Part shown: positions 21,859 to 34,800 of the stretch, piece after piece
Layout: the number at the start of each line of letters is the position of its first letter
Numbering within the stretch: position 1 is the stretch's first letter
Source: Posidonia oceanica
Lineage: Eukaryota; Streptophyta; Magnoliopsida; Alismatales; Posidoniaceae
Direction of reading: 5' to 3'
DNA: 64,000 nucleotides
Assembly: GCA_037176725.1 (NCBI GenBank)
Contig: JAZBRS010000049.1
Coordinates: forward strand, 39,300,001-39,364,000
Translations under genes and position numbers: made by a program
The notes under the pieces: generated by a model
Database searches by the model: none
The model's input: the letters and a program-made list of their open reading frames with translations, nothing else
Told to the model about the DNA's origin: nothing

Positions 21859-22077
21859 TGTTAGGAAGTGGTCAAGGAAGATCATGAAGATAGGTGAAGT
21901 TTGAGAAATATTTTCCCGAAATATAAGGAGACGGTTAAGGACGAAAGCCTGTAGGTGAAACGACGGTCTCGCACTACAAATAGGTGTTATCTCTATCTAA
22001 ATGATACATAAGTAAACATTAGATCTTCCTGGAAAGACCCATTCGCCGGAGCCCCAATCACGATTGGAAAAACAACA
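21859..22077 (+). repeat. 5' LTR of the copia element
   Basis: Starts TGTTAGGAAGTGGTCAAGGA and ends ACAACA. It carries TACAAATAGG/TATAAATAGG (the 3' LTR has the better TATA form). A PBS lies 2 bp downstream. Confidence 0.93.
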
Positions 22078-22079
22078 AA

Positions 22080-22091
22080 TGGTATCAGAGC
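22080..22091 (+). promoter_or_regulatory. Primer binding site of the copia element
   Basis: TGGTATCAGAGC, the canonical plant copia site complementary to initiator tRNA-Met, 2 bp after the 5' LTR. Confidence 0.92.
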
Positions 22092-22737
22092 TTGAAAAAC
22101 TCACTTTATTTTTCCAACGACTGTCCCTCGCCGCTCGGTCTTCGCTGTCGCTTGATCTCCGCCTCATATTTGCCTGGTCCCGCAACAACTTCACTGCCCT
22201 CTGGCACGATCACGATCCAACTTTCGGCACTTTTCCCCCTCCAGCGCTTCCGCGGCATCCCCCCTTCCGGCGGCTGTTCCTCACTCTCGACCTCCTCCAC
22301 TTGCCCTCGGTCCTCTTCCACTCTGACGAGTGTGGTTTGTGCCTAAATATCCCTTATTCCTTACTGATATCACATATTTTGCTCACCAGTAACTTTATTT
22401 GATTACACAGTGTTCGAGTAACTTTATTAATAGAGTAACTTTATTTGACTACACAGTGTTAGAGTAACTTTATTTGATTTCACACATTACAGTAACTTTA
22501 TTTTAGTACAGTAACTTTAAACAAGATCAATAATATTATTGTACTGCTCAGTTATTTAGTGCTTGCTGTCATTAGATTTACTGTTTCATGTTAGTTTGTT
22601 CTTATCATTAGTTGACTAATGAATTATTTGATTAAAAACTAGAAATTAGGTATTTGATTAAAATCAGTATTTTTGTTCTTATTTACTGTGTATTAAAAAT
22701 TCTGAAATTAAATAATTATTTTTCTAAATCTACTCAA

Positions 22738-23588
22738 ATGACTGTTAGCAAGTTGATCACTACTGAGTTGGCAAATATGGAGAAATTGAATGGGGTTAAC
22801 TATGAGATGTGGCATCGGAAAATAAAATATGCTTTAATTTATGATAATCTGGAATATGTCATAGAATCCAATGCTTCGAAACTTGACAGTAATGCCCCTG
22901 AGGTGGAAGTCAAGAAACGGGAGAAATGGAAAATTGATGACAAAAGGGCAAGGAGTCTCATGTTTATGTTCATGGAAGATAGTCTCATATTTTTTTTGAG
23001 ACTTACGACACCACACAGAGTCTGTGGAATACTTTGAAGGAGAAGTATGATAAAGCCACTGAAATTAATACTCAACTTCTCATTCAGAAGTATAACTCCT
23101 GCAAAATGCAAGAGGAACAGAGTGTCGTAGAACATGTGAACAACATGATAGTTATGACAAAAGATTTATCTATTGCAGGAACTCTAATTCCAAAAAAACT
23201 ACTAGTAGTAACTATACTTAATAGTTTGTCAAATAGTTTTGATATGGTGACCACATTTATGAGATCAAACACATCCCTTCAACTCTCAGAATTGCCAGCA
23301 AGGTTGGGAACTGAACAAGATATCATGGCTAACCGCCGGAAGCAAGAGTTGAATCTGGAAGAAGCCAACTTTGCACATCGAAAGCCCAGAAAGGACAAAG
23401 ACCATAACAGAAGGAATGCACCAAATAAGGTACAGTTCAAATCCAACCAATCACAGTCAAATAAGCCACAGGGTCTTGCCATCTGTGTGGTCGTTTTGGC
23501 CACTATAGAGCAAATTGTCCAAACAAAGATGGAAATAAAGGCAAGGCATCGGAATAGAAAGCAAACAAGAGAGTCTTCATTGATGTAA
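22738..23588 (+). pseudogene. copia gag with frameshifts
   Basis: It begins MTVSKLITTELANMEKLNGV with the gag motif NYEMWHRKIKYAL. A frameshift near 23030 separates it from the continuation LKEKYDKATEINTQLLIQKY, and another near 23475 precedes the knuckle. The zinc knuckle CHLCGRFGHYRANC (C-X2-C-X4-H-X4-C) is still readable at about 23479-23520 in a different frame. Confidence 0.88.
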
Positions 23589-23599
23589 TGGAATGCAAT

Positions 23600-25309
23600 A
23601 ATATTGTTGTGCCAAGCTCAGATGATTGGTAGGTAGATTCTGATGCTACTTGTCATATTGCAAAAACAAAGAAAGGGCTAGAATCATTCAAGGAGTTCAA
23701 ATCTGGTGAGTAACGTATCTACATGGGAAACAACACATATCTGAATGTGGAAGGCGTTGGCTTTTACCGATTAGATCTGGGAGACATCATTATGATTTTG
23801 AAGGATGTCTTCTATATACCTGGGATTAGGCGCAATCTCATTTCTGTACCTGTACTCATAAAGAATGGCTTGGAAGTTTGCTTTTACAATAAGCATGTGT
23901 CTATTGGAAAGAATAAGAAAGTACTTGCCATGGGAGTGTTCGTCCCAAAACATAATTTGTTTCGTATTTCTGTAATAGACAACGAAATAAATAATATAGA
24001 TAGCATTTCTGATTATTCTTTGTGTTTATTGTCTGATTGTGATTTATGGCATGCTAGATTAGCTCATCCTAGAAAATCAAAGATGAAACAAATGTTAAAA
24101 TTGAATCTTCTCCTTAATATTAATAAGGTGGAATTAACTCTATGTCAACATTGCTTAGTTGGCAAAATGACTAAGAAACCATTTAGTGTTGGACATAGGG
24201 TGAATGAGTTATTAGCCTTAGTACATTTAGATGTATGTTGTCCACTTAATGTGAAAACTTATAATAATAAGGAATATTTTGTAACATTTATAGATGATTA
24301 TTCAAGATACAGATATGTCTATTTAATTTCACATAAAACAGAAGTGTTAAGTTGTTTTAAGAAATATAAAGCAGAAGTTGAAAAACAACTTGGAAGAAAC
24401 ATTAATGTGTTAAGATCCGACAGAGCTGGGGAATACAATTCAAAGGAATTTGAGTCATATTGTCAAGAGCATGTAATAAAGAGGCATATTATTATGCTAT
24501 ATACGCCACAACAAACTGGTGTGGCAGAACGGAAAAACAGAATTCTGATGAATTCTGTTAGATGCATGCTATCACACTCTAACCTCCCAAGGAAATTTTG
24601 GGGAGAGACATTACTCACTGCAAATCACACTTTGAATAGAATACCCACCAAATCTGTCACAGGAACCCCTTATGATTTGTGGAATGGAAGGAAACCTAAT
24701 ATTAATTATTTAAGGAAATGGGGTTCAATAGCTCATGTGCTCATTTCAAGTCAACTCAGGAATAAATTAGATTTTAGAACATTGAAATGTAGATTTATAG
24801 GATATTGTGATAAATCTACAGGATATAGATTTTTCCATAAGGAAAAAGGAATTGTTGAGTATAGAAATGCTACATTTCTAGAAAATCTAGAGGAAGAAGA
24901 ATATACTCAAGATAAAGATGAACCATTATCAGTAATAGGAGATGATTACTTTAATGGTGTTCAAGAAAATGATCTAGAAAATAGAGATCAATCAAATATA
25001 GAAAATACAAATGAACCCATAGAAATAGTGGGGAATGACCAGTATAACCAACCATATATGGAAAATATTGATGAGCCTGAAAATGACTCTCCTGATGCTT
25101 CTAGCAATAAAAGAATGAGAACTCAGCCTTCATGGATGAATGATTACCATCTGTATTCCTGTGAGCCATCATGTTTCTTAACAGACATAGATCAGGAAAA
25201 TCACATGGAACCCATTACATATAGTGATGTGATTAAATCACATGAGAAAGATTTATGGTTTGAAGTCATGAATGATGAAATTGATTCCATGAAAAGGAAC
25301 AGTGTTTAG
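23600..25309 (+). pseudogene. copia pol: protease, GAG-pre-integrase and integrase
   Basis: The protease start is damaged: a stop follows DW, and the catalytic triad reads VDSDATCHI instead of VDSGATCHI. A long open frame from 23723 includes VFYIPGIRRNLISVPVLI, the zinc-binding LWHARLAHPRKSKM...CQHCLVGK region, the integrase core (HLDVCCPL, FVTFIDDYSRY, LRSDRAGEY, GVAERKN), and the C-terminal WGSIAHVLI...RFIGYCDKSTGYRFF. The usual RSDRGGEY has Gly changed to Ala. An acidic linker follows, then a stop at 25307. Confidence 0.9.
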
Positions 25310-25312
25310 GAA

Positions 25313-26650
25313 TTGTGTGATTTACCAAAAGAAATGAAGGCTATAGGATGCAAATGGGTATTCAAGAAGAAGTTGAGGGTAGATGGGTCAATTGACAAGT
25401 TCAAGGCTCGATTGGTAGCTAAAGGTTATGCTCAGAAGAAAGGAATTGACTTCCAGGAAATATATTCTCCGGTAGCTAAGTTTGCATCTATAAGAATAAT
25501 ATTAGCCATTGTAGCACACTTAGATTTGTAATTACATTAAATGGATGTTAAGACTGCATTTTTTAATGGAGAATTGTAGGAAAATATATTCATGTGTCAG
25601 CCTGAGGATTTTCAGGTGGAAGGACATGAGAAAAAAATGTGCAAATTAAATAAATCAATTTATGGATTAAAACAGTCATCTAGACAATGGTATCTCAAAT
25701 TTCACAATGTGATTGTCCAAATGGGATTTATTTCAAATATATTGGATAATTGTGTGTATGTTATGAAAAGTGGGAGCAGTTTTATAATATTGTCTTTGTA
25801 TGTAGATGATATTTTACTTGCCTCAAATGATATGGAATCATTGAACAAAGTAAAAATTGAACTTTGTGAGAAATTTGAGATGAAGGACATGGACGAAGCA
25901 TCTTATGTTCTTGGAATACAGATCCTTAGAGATCAGAAGTCTAAAATGTTAAGCATAAATCAGGAAAAGTACTTACATTCAATACTTAAAAGGTTTGGAA
26001 AGCAAAATTGTACTTCTGCACCTACACCATATGTATATGGAAAAAGATTGAGCAAAAGTCAATGTCCTGGAAAGAGACAGAAACCTCTGAATATGCTATA
26101 TGCACAAGTGGTTGGAAGTTTAATGTATGTTATGTTATGTACTTGACCGAACTTGGCATATTCAGTGAGTTTGGTAAGTCGATATCAAAGTAATCCTAGA
26201 CCAGCACATTGGGAAGCTGTTAAGAGGATTATGAAGTATATTAAGGACACGTTGCAGCACCAACTAGTATACCAAGCAGAAATGTTGGAAGTATTAGGTT
26301 ATTCAGATGCAGACTTTAGAGGTGATAAAGATGATGGAAAGTCCACATATAGACACTTGTTTATCTTTGGTGGTGGGGTTGTCTCATGGGGAAGTAAGAA
26401 GCAATGCTGTGTTGCTAGATATACACAGGAAGGTGAATACATTGCATGTAGTACAGCCACCACACATGCTGTTTGGATTAAAAGATTTTTGAACAACTTG
26501 GATCTTAATCTGATAAATGGACCAGTCGGAATATATTGTGATAATCAAGCAGCAATTAGTCTCATTAACAGTGATGCCAATAATTCAAAAGGAATGCATA
26601 TTGAGATACAATATCACTACATCGTAATATCATACAGAAAGAGGAAATAG
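25313..26650 (+). pseudogene. copia pol: reverse transcriptase and RNase H
   Basis: RT is split over several frames by stops at about 25529-25531, 25577-25579 and 26144-26146. Conserved pieces include [20 protein letters not shown], the active-site box LYVDDILLAS (intact YVDD), and KMLSINQEKYLHSIL. RNase H follows (GYSDADF, STYRHLFIFGGGVVSWGSKK, CDNQAAISL). The core residues survive but the chain is interrupted. Confidence 0.9.
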
Positions 26651-26887
26651 AAGTGAGTTATATTCCCACCTCGGACATGATTATTGATCCAACGACGAAA
26701 GGGATTCTAGCAGAGAAATTTGTCAAGTATGTAGACTTGATGAGATTAATGAATATTTCCATTGATAATGGAGATGGAACACATTCTCATGAATAGTGGA
26801 AGTGGAAATTGAGAAAAACTCATACATTTTATGAATAGTGGGAGTATGTAGGAATTCACTACTTGGTCTTCATGACTAAGTGAGAAA
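26651..26887 (+). other. copia 3' leader with candidate polypurine tract
   Basis: It contains the end of RNase H (shifted frame) and AGTGGGAG near 26840, the usual plant copia polypurine tract. The tract is about 37 bp before the LTR start defined by comparison of the two LTRs, so the original LTR may have begun at about 26851 with the 5' copy shortened. Confidence 0.5.
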
Positions 26888-27106
26888 TGTTAGGAAGTGG
26901 TCAAGGAAGACCATGAAGATATGGGAAGTTTGGGAAATATCTTCCTGGAATACAAGAAGGCGGTTAGGGACGGAGGCGTGTAGGTGAAACGGCGGCCTCC
27001 AATTATAAATAGGTGTTATCTCTATTTAAGAAATACACAAGTAAACATTGGATTTTCCTAAAAAGACCCATTTGCCAAAGCCCCAATCACGATCGGAAAG
27101 ACAACA
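26888..27106 (+). repeat. 3' LTR of the copia element
   Basis: Aligns end to end with the 5' LTR without length change. It carries a TATAAATAGG promoter-like box. Confidence 0.93.
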
Positions 27107-27111
27107 GGTCG

Positions 27112-30100
27112 TGTTCAAGATCTCTTGTACTTTGCAGCATTTAAGTAGTATGTGTTCCGGAGAATCCTCATGTGCAATGCAAAGAGGGCAGAGATTAGAG
27201 TCAGTGATTTTCCTACGCCAGAGTTGCTACTTTGTTGGGAGTGCTCTCCACATCATGGTAATTAATGGCTCTAGGTGCAATTCGAAGATTGCCTAGTAGC
27301 AGCTTGAAGATTTGGAGGTGGTCACGGTTGGACTGGTCTTCTCCTTCACATGAAGAAACAAGGAGTCTGTATGCGAATCTTGTGGTGAATTTACCACATG
27401 AAGTTGTAGTCCAAATAATTTTGTCTGTGTGGTCAGGCCTTTGGTCTATGCAAGTGTTGAGAATGGCATCAATAGTAAATTGATAAAAAAGTGTTCTAAT
27501 CAGAGGCTCGTTCCAACTTCTCTCATTAGGTGCTAGTAGCTCAGAGACCTTCTCTGGTGCATTCCTGTAATCTCCATTACATAGAGTATGTGTGAATGGA
27601 AATCTCTGTATCCACTTGTCAATCAAAATGCATATCTTGTTTCCATCTGCCAACTGCCATATGCTGTATGTGTTGTTTGATGAAGTCAGAAGACCGCAGG
27701 ATGGCTTTCCAAGTGGCCGACGAATGGCTAGGGATTTTTGTGGACTAGAAGTCCTTTTGTTTAAGGTATTTGCTGCCAAGAATTTGAACCCACAGATTGC
27801 CATCTTCATTGATAAAACGTCAGGCAAGTTTGGCAATGAGGGCAAGGTTGGCATACTAAGTATTTCTTATTCCAAGACCTCCCTCCTTTCTAGGAGCTTG
27901 TATATTTCTCCCCTCCATGCAATAAGATGACATCCTTTTCTTTCACTAGAAGATGACCACTAGAAAATACGGCTTATCTTTTATAAATCATTGCAAGTTT
28001 TGGTTGGAAGAAGAGTCGTGCTCATGTTGTACGTGGGAAGAGAAAAAAGTGTGGACTTGATCGGTGTGGTCGTGTGACCTACATGGGAGAGATTTCTTCC
28101 CTTCCAACCATTAAGGCGTTGATTATTCCCTTCCAACCATATTGTTGAGGGCTTATTTCTGGTTCATACCTCTAGTAATGGTGGCTCCCAAGTAATTAAG
28201 GGTCATTGAGATCAAAGCGATTGACGCCCATGTAGCTCCGAAGCTCCTGTTGAAGACTGTTGGGACATTCGGAGTTAAAATGTATTGAAGACTTGGCATA
28301 GTTGATGGTCTGCCCTGACATGAGGGCAATTTGAGTAAGCTAGCTTTCGATTGATAGAATTTCATTTACGGTGGTCGGCGAAGAGAAGGTGAGTAACATA
28401 GGATGCATGTAGACTGACTTTGATTCCCTTAATGGTTCCTGTGTTGGCTGCTTAGTTGAACATCTTGGGGAGGACATCTATTGCAATCGTGAAGATGAAC
28501 GGGGAGGCAAGACATCCTCGACGTATGCCTCGGCTAGAGGAAAAGTATCCTTCCATTGCCGTTGATGAGAACAAAGAAGGATGCGGAGGTGATGCACTCC
28601 ATGAAAAAGATTAGAGCGGGTGGGGGTCATTCCCATTTTAGTGAACGCCTATAAGATGAAGCGCCACTCTAATTTGTTGAAGGCTTTCTGACATGTCTAG
28701 TTTGAGTGCAAACAAGTATTTCCCCGTTCGCCTCTTCGTCATGTGATCTAAGATGTCCCGAGCAATCGCGATATTGCCGCTAATCTGTCGCCCCAGTATA
28801 AATGCTCTCCTTGGTTTGCAGAGATAGGCCTGGGGAGATAAAGAGTTTCAGTCGGTTACCAAGTATCTTGGTAATGGTTTTGTATTAATACACTGGTTAC
28901 ACTAACAGGATGGTAATCACTAGGAGTAGAGCACTCTTGTCTTTTCGAGATTAAAACAATGTGAGTGTGATTAAGATTAGGTGGCATACGTCCTGAAATG
29001 AAAAGGTTTTGAATAAGAGTAGAGACTTCCCTTTCTAGAGTGTCCCAACACCAATGGAAAAATATGGCTTGATATCCATCGGGTCCCGACGCCTGTCTTG
29101 GGTGCATGCTTCTCACCGTGGTGTGGATTTCATAATTGTTTGGAACTCGAGCAAGAGCTATGTTCTCTTTGGCAGTAAGACCTTCAAGCCAGAGATGAAT
29201 GGATGCATGTATGTCCACAGTTCTTGAAGAAGTAAAGAGTTCTTGAAAGTGGGTCGTGAAGGTGGAGGCAACAGTATCATGGTTTGTGGATTCTATGCTA
29301 TCCTCACGCCTGATCCAGTTGATCATGTTGCTCTTGTTTCTGGTTTTAGTGAGCAAATGGAAGTTACGGGTGTTCCGATCTCCATCACAGATCCAATTAT
29401 TAGATCTAGACCTTTGAAACCAATGAGTTTCTTCGGCACGCAAGAGATATTCTAATTTGAATGGTAATAGAGTTACTTTGGTTGGATTGAATGTGTTGTA
29501 TGTCCTCTTTCAGTTTCTGAACATCACGTTTCCAGTGACCAAACTACTGGTTTTTCCATCTTTCGATATGATTTTGTAGCTGTTGGAATTTACCTGTAAA
29601 TAAAGTTTTTGAAGTTATGATGCTGGAAACACATGGCTTCGAAAAGGAAGGGACTTTTCTTCCTTCTTTGTGAACCCACTGTATCCAGAATGATAAGTGT
29701 ATGATCTCTACCAATGGCTGCCAAATGAGATATTGTCCATGTAGCCTACGTCAATCAGGCCAGCATCGTTCACAAATTTCTTGAAATTAATGATAGAGGG
29801 CATTGTATGTGACTGGTGCACCTCCCCTCTTCTCGTCGATGTGATAAATGGAGTTGAAGTCGCCTATGTAGCACCAAGGAATGGAGAAAGGTTGGGATAT
29901 GTGCAGAATTTCTTCCCAGACTTTGCTCCTGTCTACATGTCTTGGAGCCCCATATATGCAGATAAGGCACCAGGAGATGGTGGGCTTTTTAATGAGTGCA
30001 ACAATAAGGTTTTGATTGGAGTAAGACATTTGTAGATCTGTGTTGCTGCTCCAAAGGAGCCGAAAGCCTCCCGCTCTCCCCACTGTGGGAAGTTGGGGAG

Positions 30101-30150
30101 TGGAAGCTCGTGAGTCGAGCATAATGAGACCTAAATTTTGCTACACGCTA
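27112..30150 (-). pseudogene. LINE-A, 5' part: endonuclease, reverse transcriptase, zf-RVT (minus strand)
   Basis: On the minus strand from about 30150 downward: the end of an EEP endonuclease (VGRAGGFRLLW..., CYIGDFNSIY), a linker, then non-LTR RT (RSRSNNWICDGDRNTRNFH, RQASGPDGYQAIFFHWCW, GAFILGRQISGNIAIA-like, KLDMS). The zf-RVT region (27213-27854) reads WQLADGNKICILIDKWIQ and DKIIWTTTSCGKFT. The RT active box appears as LLFADHR near 28375, so the second Asp of FADD is His. Several frameshifts are present. The N-terminal half of the endonuclease is missing, so the copy is 5'-truncated near 30150. The downstream RNase H lies at 20882-21858, on the other side of the copia insertion. Confidence 0.85.
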
Positions 30151-31734
30151 TAAGTTGTTGGTGTTTCAATTAGGAGGCCAACTAACTTCTGAATTTTAAC
30201 CTTACCTTCTAGTCTTTGATTGTTTATCGTGTCTAAACAAATTAGTTAATTATGTTAGGTCTACAATATTAAATGTTTTGACTTTGCGTATTGGTCCTTG
30301 AAGTTATTGTAGTGTTTCTCCGAGGAAATGATTCAACCATTCTCCAAATTGGATTTGCTGTTAGCTTCTTAAGATTTCAAACTTTCAATATGTAACAACT
30401 TGCTTTGGGATTATGAATTTGCACATGTACCATTGTACTAAATCTTGAATTCAAGGAAGATTGATATGTACATGAGAGTGTGTGTTTTATAACGAGCACA
30501 ATAGTAGGCCGGTATTGTTTCAAAACCATAACGATAATTTTTTGAAGGTCTGAATGTTTGCAGAAAATATTCGAAGTACTAAAAATGCAACTCCATTTAG
30601 AATCCATGCTTAGATTTTCTAATGAAGTGGGATTCATCCATTGATTTTCTCTTCTTTTGACGAAAGAGTAGGATTTATTGTTGTAAAATTCTAGGAAGTG
30701 AGATTATTATTTGATGACGATGATGGAGACCAGCTTTTGAAAGAAAAAAAACGTTTATCCTTCAAAAGTTGAATCAAATACCATATTTTAAGTTAGATTA
30801 TTTTAGTATGTCAACTTCTCATGTATGCATTTAAATTTGAAAAAAAACATTGATTTCAAAAAGTTGCGGTAGGTTAACTTTTTCAAAAATACTACATATG
30901 GGAATAATCACTTCTCCCATAAATATTACCAAATGCTACTTAATTCTTCATATAGTTAATTATAGTAGTTTCTTAATGCATGCAAAATCTTTGTATCATG
31001 GGTAATTCAAGAATTTAGCTACTTTTCAATTGAAGTCAGTGGCGATGATGGAGATTTTCTGATAACCTCATTTATATATTTTCTCTTCTGCTTAAAAGTT
31101 GTACATATTTACTTTCATACTAATAGTTGAAATGAAAATATTCAACTATTATTGTAAGAAACTAGACAAAATAAGGACGTATTCCGTATTTTTTGTGAGA
31201 GAAATTGCATGTTTAGAGCTAAGCTTTTATCATAAGTAAGGCATCTCCAGTTTCCAGTAGAAGTTTAAAACATACAGAAATGCAAGTCATTTAAGATAAG
31301 AAGCTGCTTCCCAATTAGCTACTCAACTGTGGCCTTCTACACAAATTGATCTCACAAATCACAGCTACCTAAACTCGAGCATAAACATTCTAGAGCCAAG
31401 TGTCCCATGCATAAACCCAAGATTCAAACCCTACAAATATTTCCAAAAGTCCTCAATTGTGAAAGAAACATCAAATAATAAAAAATCCCTAGAATAGGCA
31501 CTTGTAGAATTATATACAGTTTCATAGCATTCATAGCATATGACAGTAAAGTAACATTTACAGTTAATAGGCAGCACCGTAGCAGCCATAAGCCAACAAA
31601 AGTGTCATCTACATGGACTTGCAATCGGCTCAAATGACCCGGAACCCGATTAGAGACGATGCAAAACACAACTTGATCTCCGAGTTCAAACTTCAAACGC
31701 ATGAACTTTGGGGGAAAGGGCACGAGGAGGAGCC
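30151..31734. other. Intergenic region and upstream region of the zinc-finger gene
   Basis: AT-rich, with no gene or repeat recognised. The last ~50 bp before the ATG at 31735 are purine-rich leader-like sequence. Confidence 0.5.
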
Positions 31735-31859
31735 ATGGACTTAGGATTCCCGTACTGGACCGCCGATTGCCGGAGGTTCGCCCCCCACGACCCTTTCTTC
31801 GCCGCGGGGAGCATCGAGCGGGAGCTCCTCGCGAAGCAGGTAGACACGGTACTCAAGAT

Positions 31860-31897
<38 letters not shown>

Positions 31898-34800
31898 TAC
31901 ATGTTCTCTTCCGGTTGTGGACGCAAAAAGAAAAAAGGAGTAACGCCAATTGCCTTCGTCCTCGCATGTGCTTCAGGTCGCGCTGGATCTTGTCGGCGAT
32001 GAGAACGACCGATTCGAGGACATGGAAGGCGGTTTCGATGAACTGTATGTGCTACTTATTGTATGTATTTTTCTATTTCCCATGGTTGAGTGCTTGAGTT
32101 TGATTGGAATCTCGACCATGCTGCCGACTAAGGTATCGTTTGGTAAGGCTTATGGGAAAAATGATTATGGGAATAAGCCAGTTTTTTTGATAAGCAAAAT
32201 GTTTGTAGCTTATTCTTCTTACTCTATAATCTTGTTTGGCTGCACTTATTGTGGAATGATTATGAGGAATGGTGAGTGACTATTTTGCGCTTATTGATAT
32301 AAAACAAGGTTAGACAAGGTTGGGGTTTCTTCTCCTCCTCCACCCGACGGCCTCCTCCTTCGGATTTCTTCTCCTCCACCACCCCCTACCCCGACGGCTA
32401 ACAGGACCACCTCCTCCAATATTCTTCTCCTTCTCCACCCAAACATATGAATCATTGAAAATCTCTTATGTGAAAGCAAGCAAATATATGATCAAGTCAA
32501 TGTAGCATATTTGACAGGATACTCATGGATGATCCATACAATGCGACATGGAGCTAATTTAAACTTTGGAAAGAGAAGCCCACTGTGCATGTTATACATT
32601 TATACAAGTGATAGCATGCAGTTAACATTTTGCAATAATACTGTTCTGCTTGCAACTGAAATACATGGAGAGTACTATCATTTTTGCAATAATACTGTCA
32701 TTTTTGCAACTGAAACAAGAAGACCATCGCATGGAAACCCATTTCTAGTTCTCCCTGTCGCCAAACTCGAAGAGAAAACCATAGCCGAAGAGAAATAAGG
32801 TTTCAAGGGAGAGAGGGAGGAAGGAACGGTGGCTACCTTCGTCGACGATGGGTTTTGCCTAGTGGCGGAGCCAGAAATTAAATCAAGGGGGGACGATACT
32901 TTGCATTATATATGTAACTAAATATAATATCCAAAAATATATCCAATTGTTTGAAAACATGGATATTTACAAAAGCAAACCCAAAAAGAAAATTTAATCT
33001 TTGATAAAATATCTAATAGTATATCCAAACATGAATTTTTACAAAAAATAAAACTATAAATCTAAATTAACTTCACTCGTCATCAAAGTTGAACCCTTCA
33101 CTCACTTACATTAATGAAATCTTCAATCAAGGTAGTAGTACTAATGTTCTTGGTAATTTCTTTTTCAATATAAACAATCAAACAATCTACAAGAAACATA
33201 TCTTCCATTTTTTTACGAAGTTAGGTTTTAACAAGCTTTATATTCAAGAATGTTTGTTCCATTCTTGCAGTTGAAACTGAGAGAGTTAATACAAGATGGA
33301 TCAATTTGTCTTGATGTATAAGAATTCTTACCCGAACTTGTTAGTAGGTATTCAGGAAGCACTGGTTGGCATAGACGAAGCTTAATGTAAGCATGATGAA
33401 TATCATGACATGATCTATAAGATAATCTCAAATCTGAGTGTGTAATCTAGGATTACGTGGAAGAGATTTAAGATCTACTCTATCTGGCTTAATCCTTGGA
33501 CGTTTCACCAAAAGAGATTCTTCATTTGGAGCATTCTGAATTTCACCAAAACAAGAAGGTTGAGTGGAGGAATTTGTCTTTAAATTTTAAGAAAACTGTC
33601 TCTTAAAAAATGCATCAATAGTGGATTTCTTAGTCATGTCGACGTTAATTTAATCAAAATTATAAGTAAATCATAACGTTTTTGTTTGTAAATTTTGTAT
33701 GTTAGTTTTAAATCTTTTTAAAATTTGTATGATAATGAAATTCAAATTTAAATAGGAGGGGCAATTACATTGCCTCCTTAGTTTTTTAATTTGTAAATAA
33801 GGTAAATTAATAGGATTTTTTAAAGAAAGGGGGGCAGCTGCTCTTGCCCAACCCCCCTTCCCTTCGCCCCTGGTTCTGCCGCCTTTGACGTTTACACTGC
33901 CTCTACCTCCTTCCACCTTCGATGTTCATGCCATCGTTGCCTCTGCCTCCTCTTACGACTGTGATGGGAAGGGAATCGTGGGATGGGGAGAATAGGGTTT
34001 GTTTTTTTGCTTATCTCCTTGGGTTTATGTCAATGGCACAACTTGTAAATAATGGTTGGTTGTTTTGTAATATTGTTAATTCCATGAGGGCAATCGGGGA
34101 AAATGGGGAAAAGAGGAAGGCGTTTTTCAATAAGTTGCCTATCTCAGCTTTTCAATGTTGGCATTTTTGGCAACTTTTACACGTGATCTCAAACATTGGC
34201 GTATTCAACAAGCTAGCGTTTTTTTTCTTGTTTGGTTCAACTTTTTCACCCATAACAGATTATTGTTAATAAGTTGGAGCAAATAATCGTTACCAAATAC
34301 TATCTAAGTCTCTTTGGGTTAGAAAAGATTGAAATCTTTCTTGAGTGTTTTTCTTTTATTTTTGTGGGTTGGACTACTACATAGGTTCAGGGATCCTTTT
34401 GAATTCTTAACTATTGTGGCAAGAATTTTGTAACATATGTGTGATGTTATATTGTAGAGGAAGGTTGTAAGTGTGGCTGCTGTGTTAAAATATAGACATC
34501 CAATTCAAAATCAATTGACATTGAGTGGAGAGGTCAGTTTATATATAAATAGTTTAATCCTTACCACTTCCAATATGGGGTTATTCCAACACCACTCGTG
34601 TGTGGCTTCTTTTTGGATCCTACATGTGACTCTTTTGGAGATGGGTGAATGTGTTTGGTAGATGTGTGTGGGTTTTTTTAGCTCTGACACTATGTTATGG
34701 ACATCGAACTTAGAATCAATTGGCAATTAGTAAAGAGGTCTATCTATATATAACCATAAGCTAGTCAGCTTATTAATCCTCTTTCATTTTATGCTACCAT

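Larger units (their letters stand above)
21854..27111 (+). mobile_element. Full-length Ty1/copia element with two 219-bp LTRs, inserted in LINE-A
   Basis: Identical-length LTRs bound it (21859-22077 and 26888-27106), flanked by GATCG (21854-21858) and GGTCG (27107-27111), a 5-bp target duplication with one change. The interior reads gag, protease, integrase, RT and RNase H in copia order on the plus strand, broken by stops and frameshifts. The two LTRs differ at about 34 of 219 aligned positions by my count, mostly transitions, so the insertion is old. It cannot move by itself now. Confidence 0.93.

Noticed and set aside
34473..34661. Extra exon of the ZNF511-like gene in intron 2
   Set aside because: Exon 2 and exon 3 join in correct phase without it, and it has no zinc-finger pattern.
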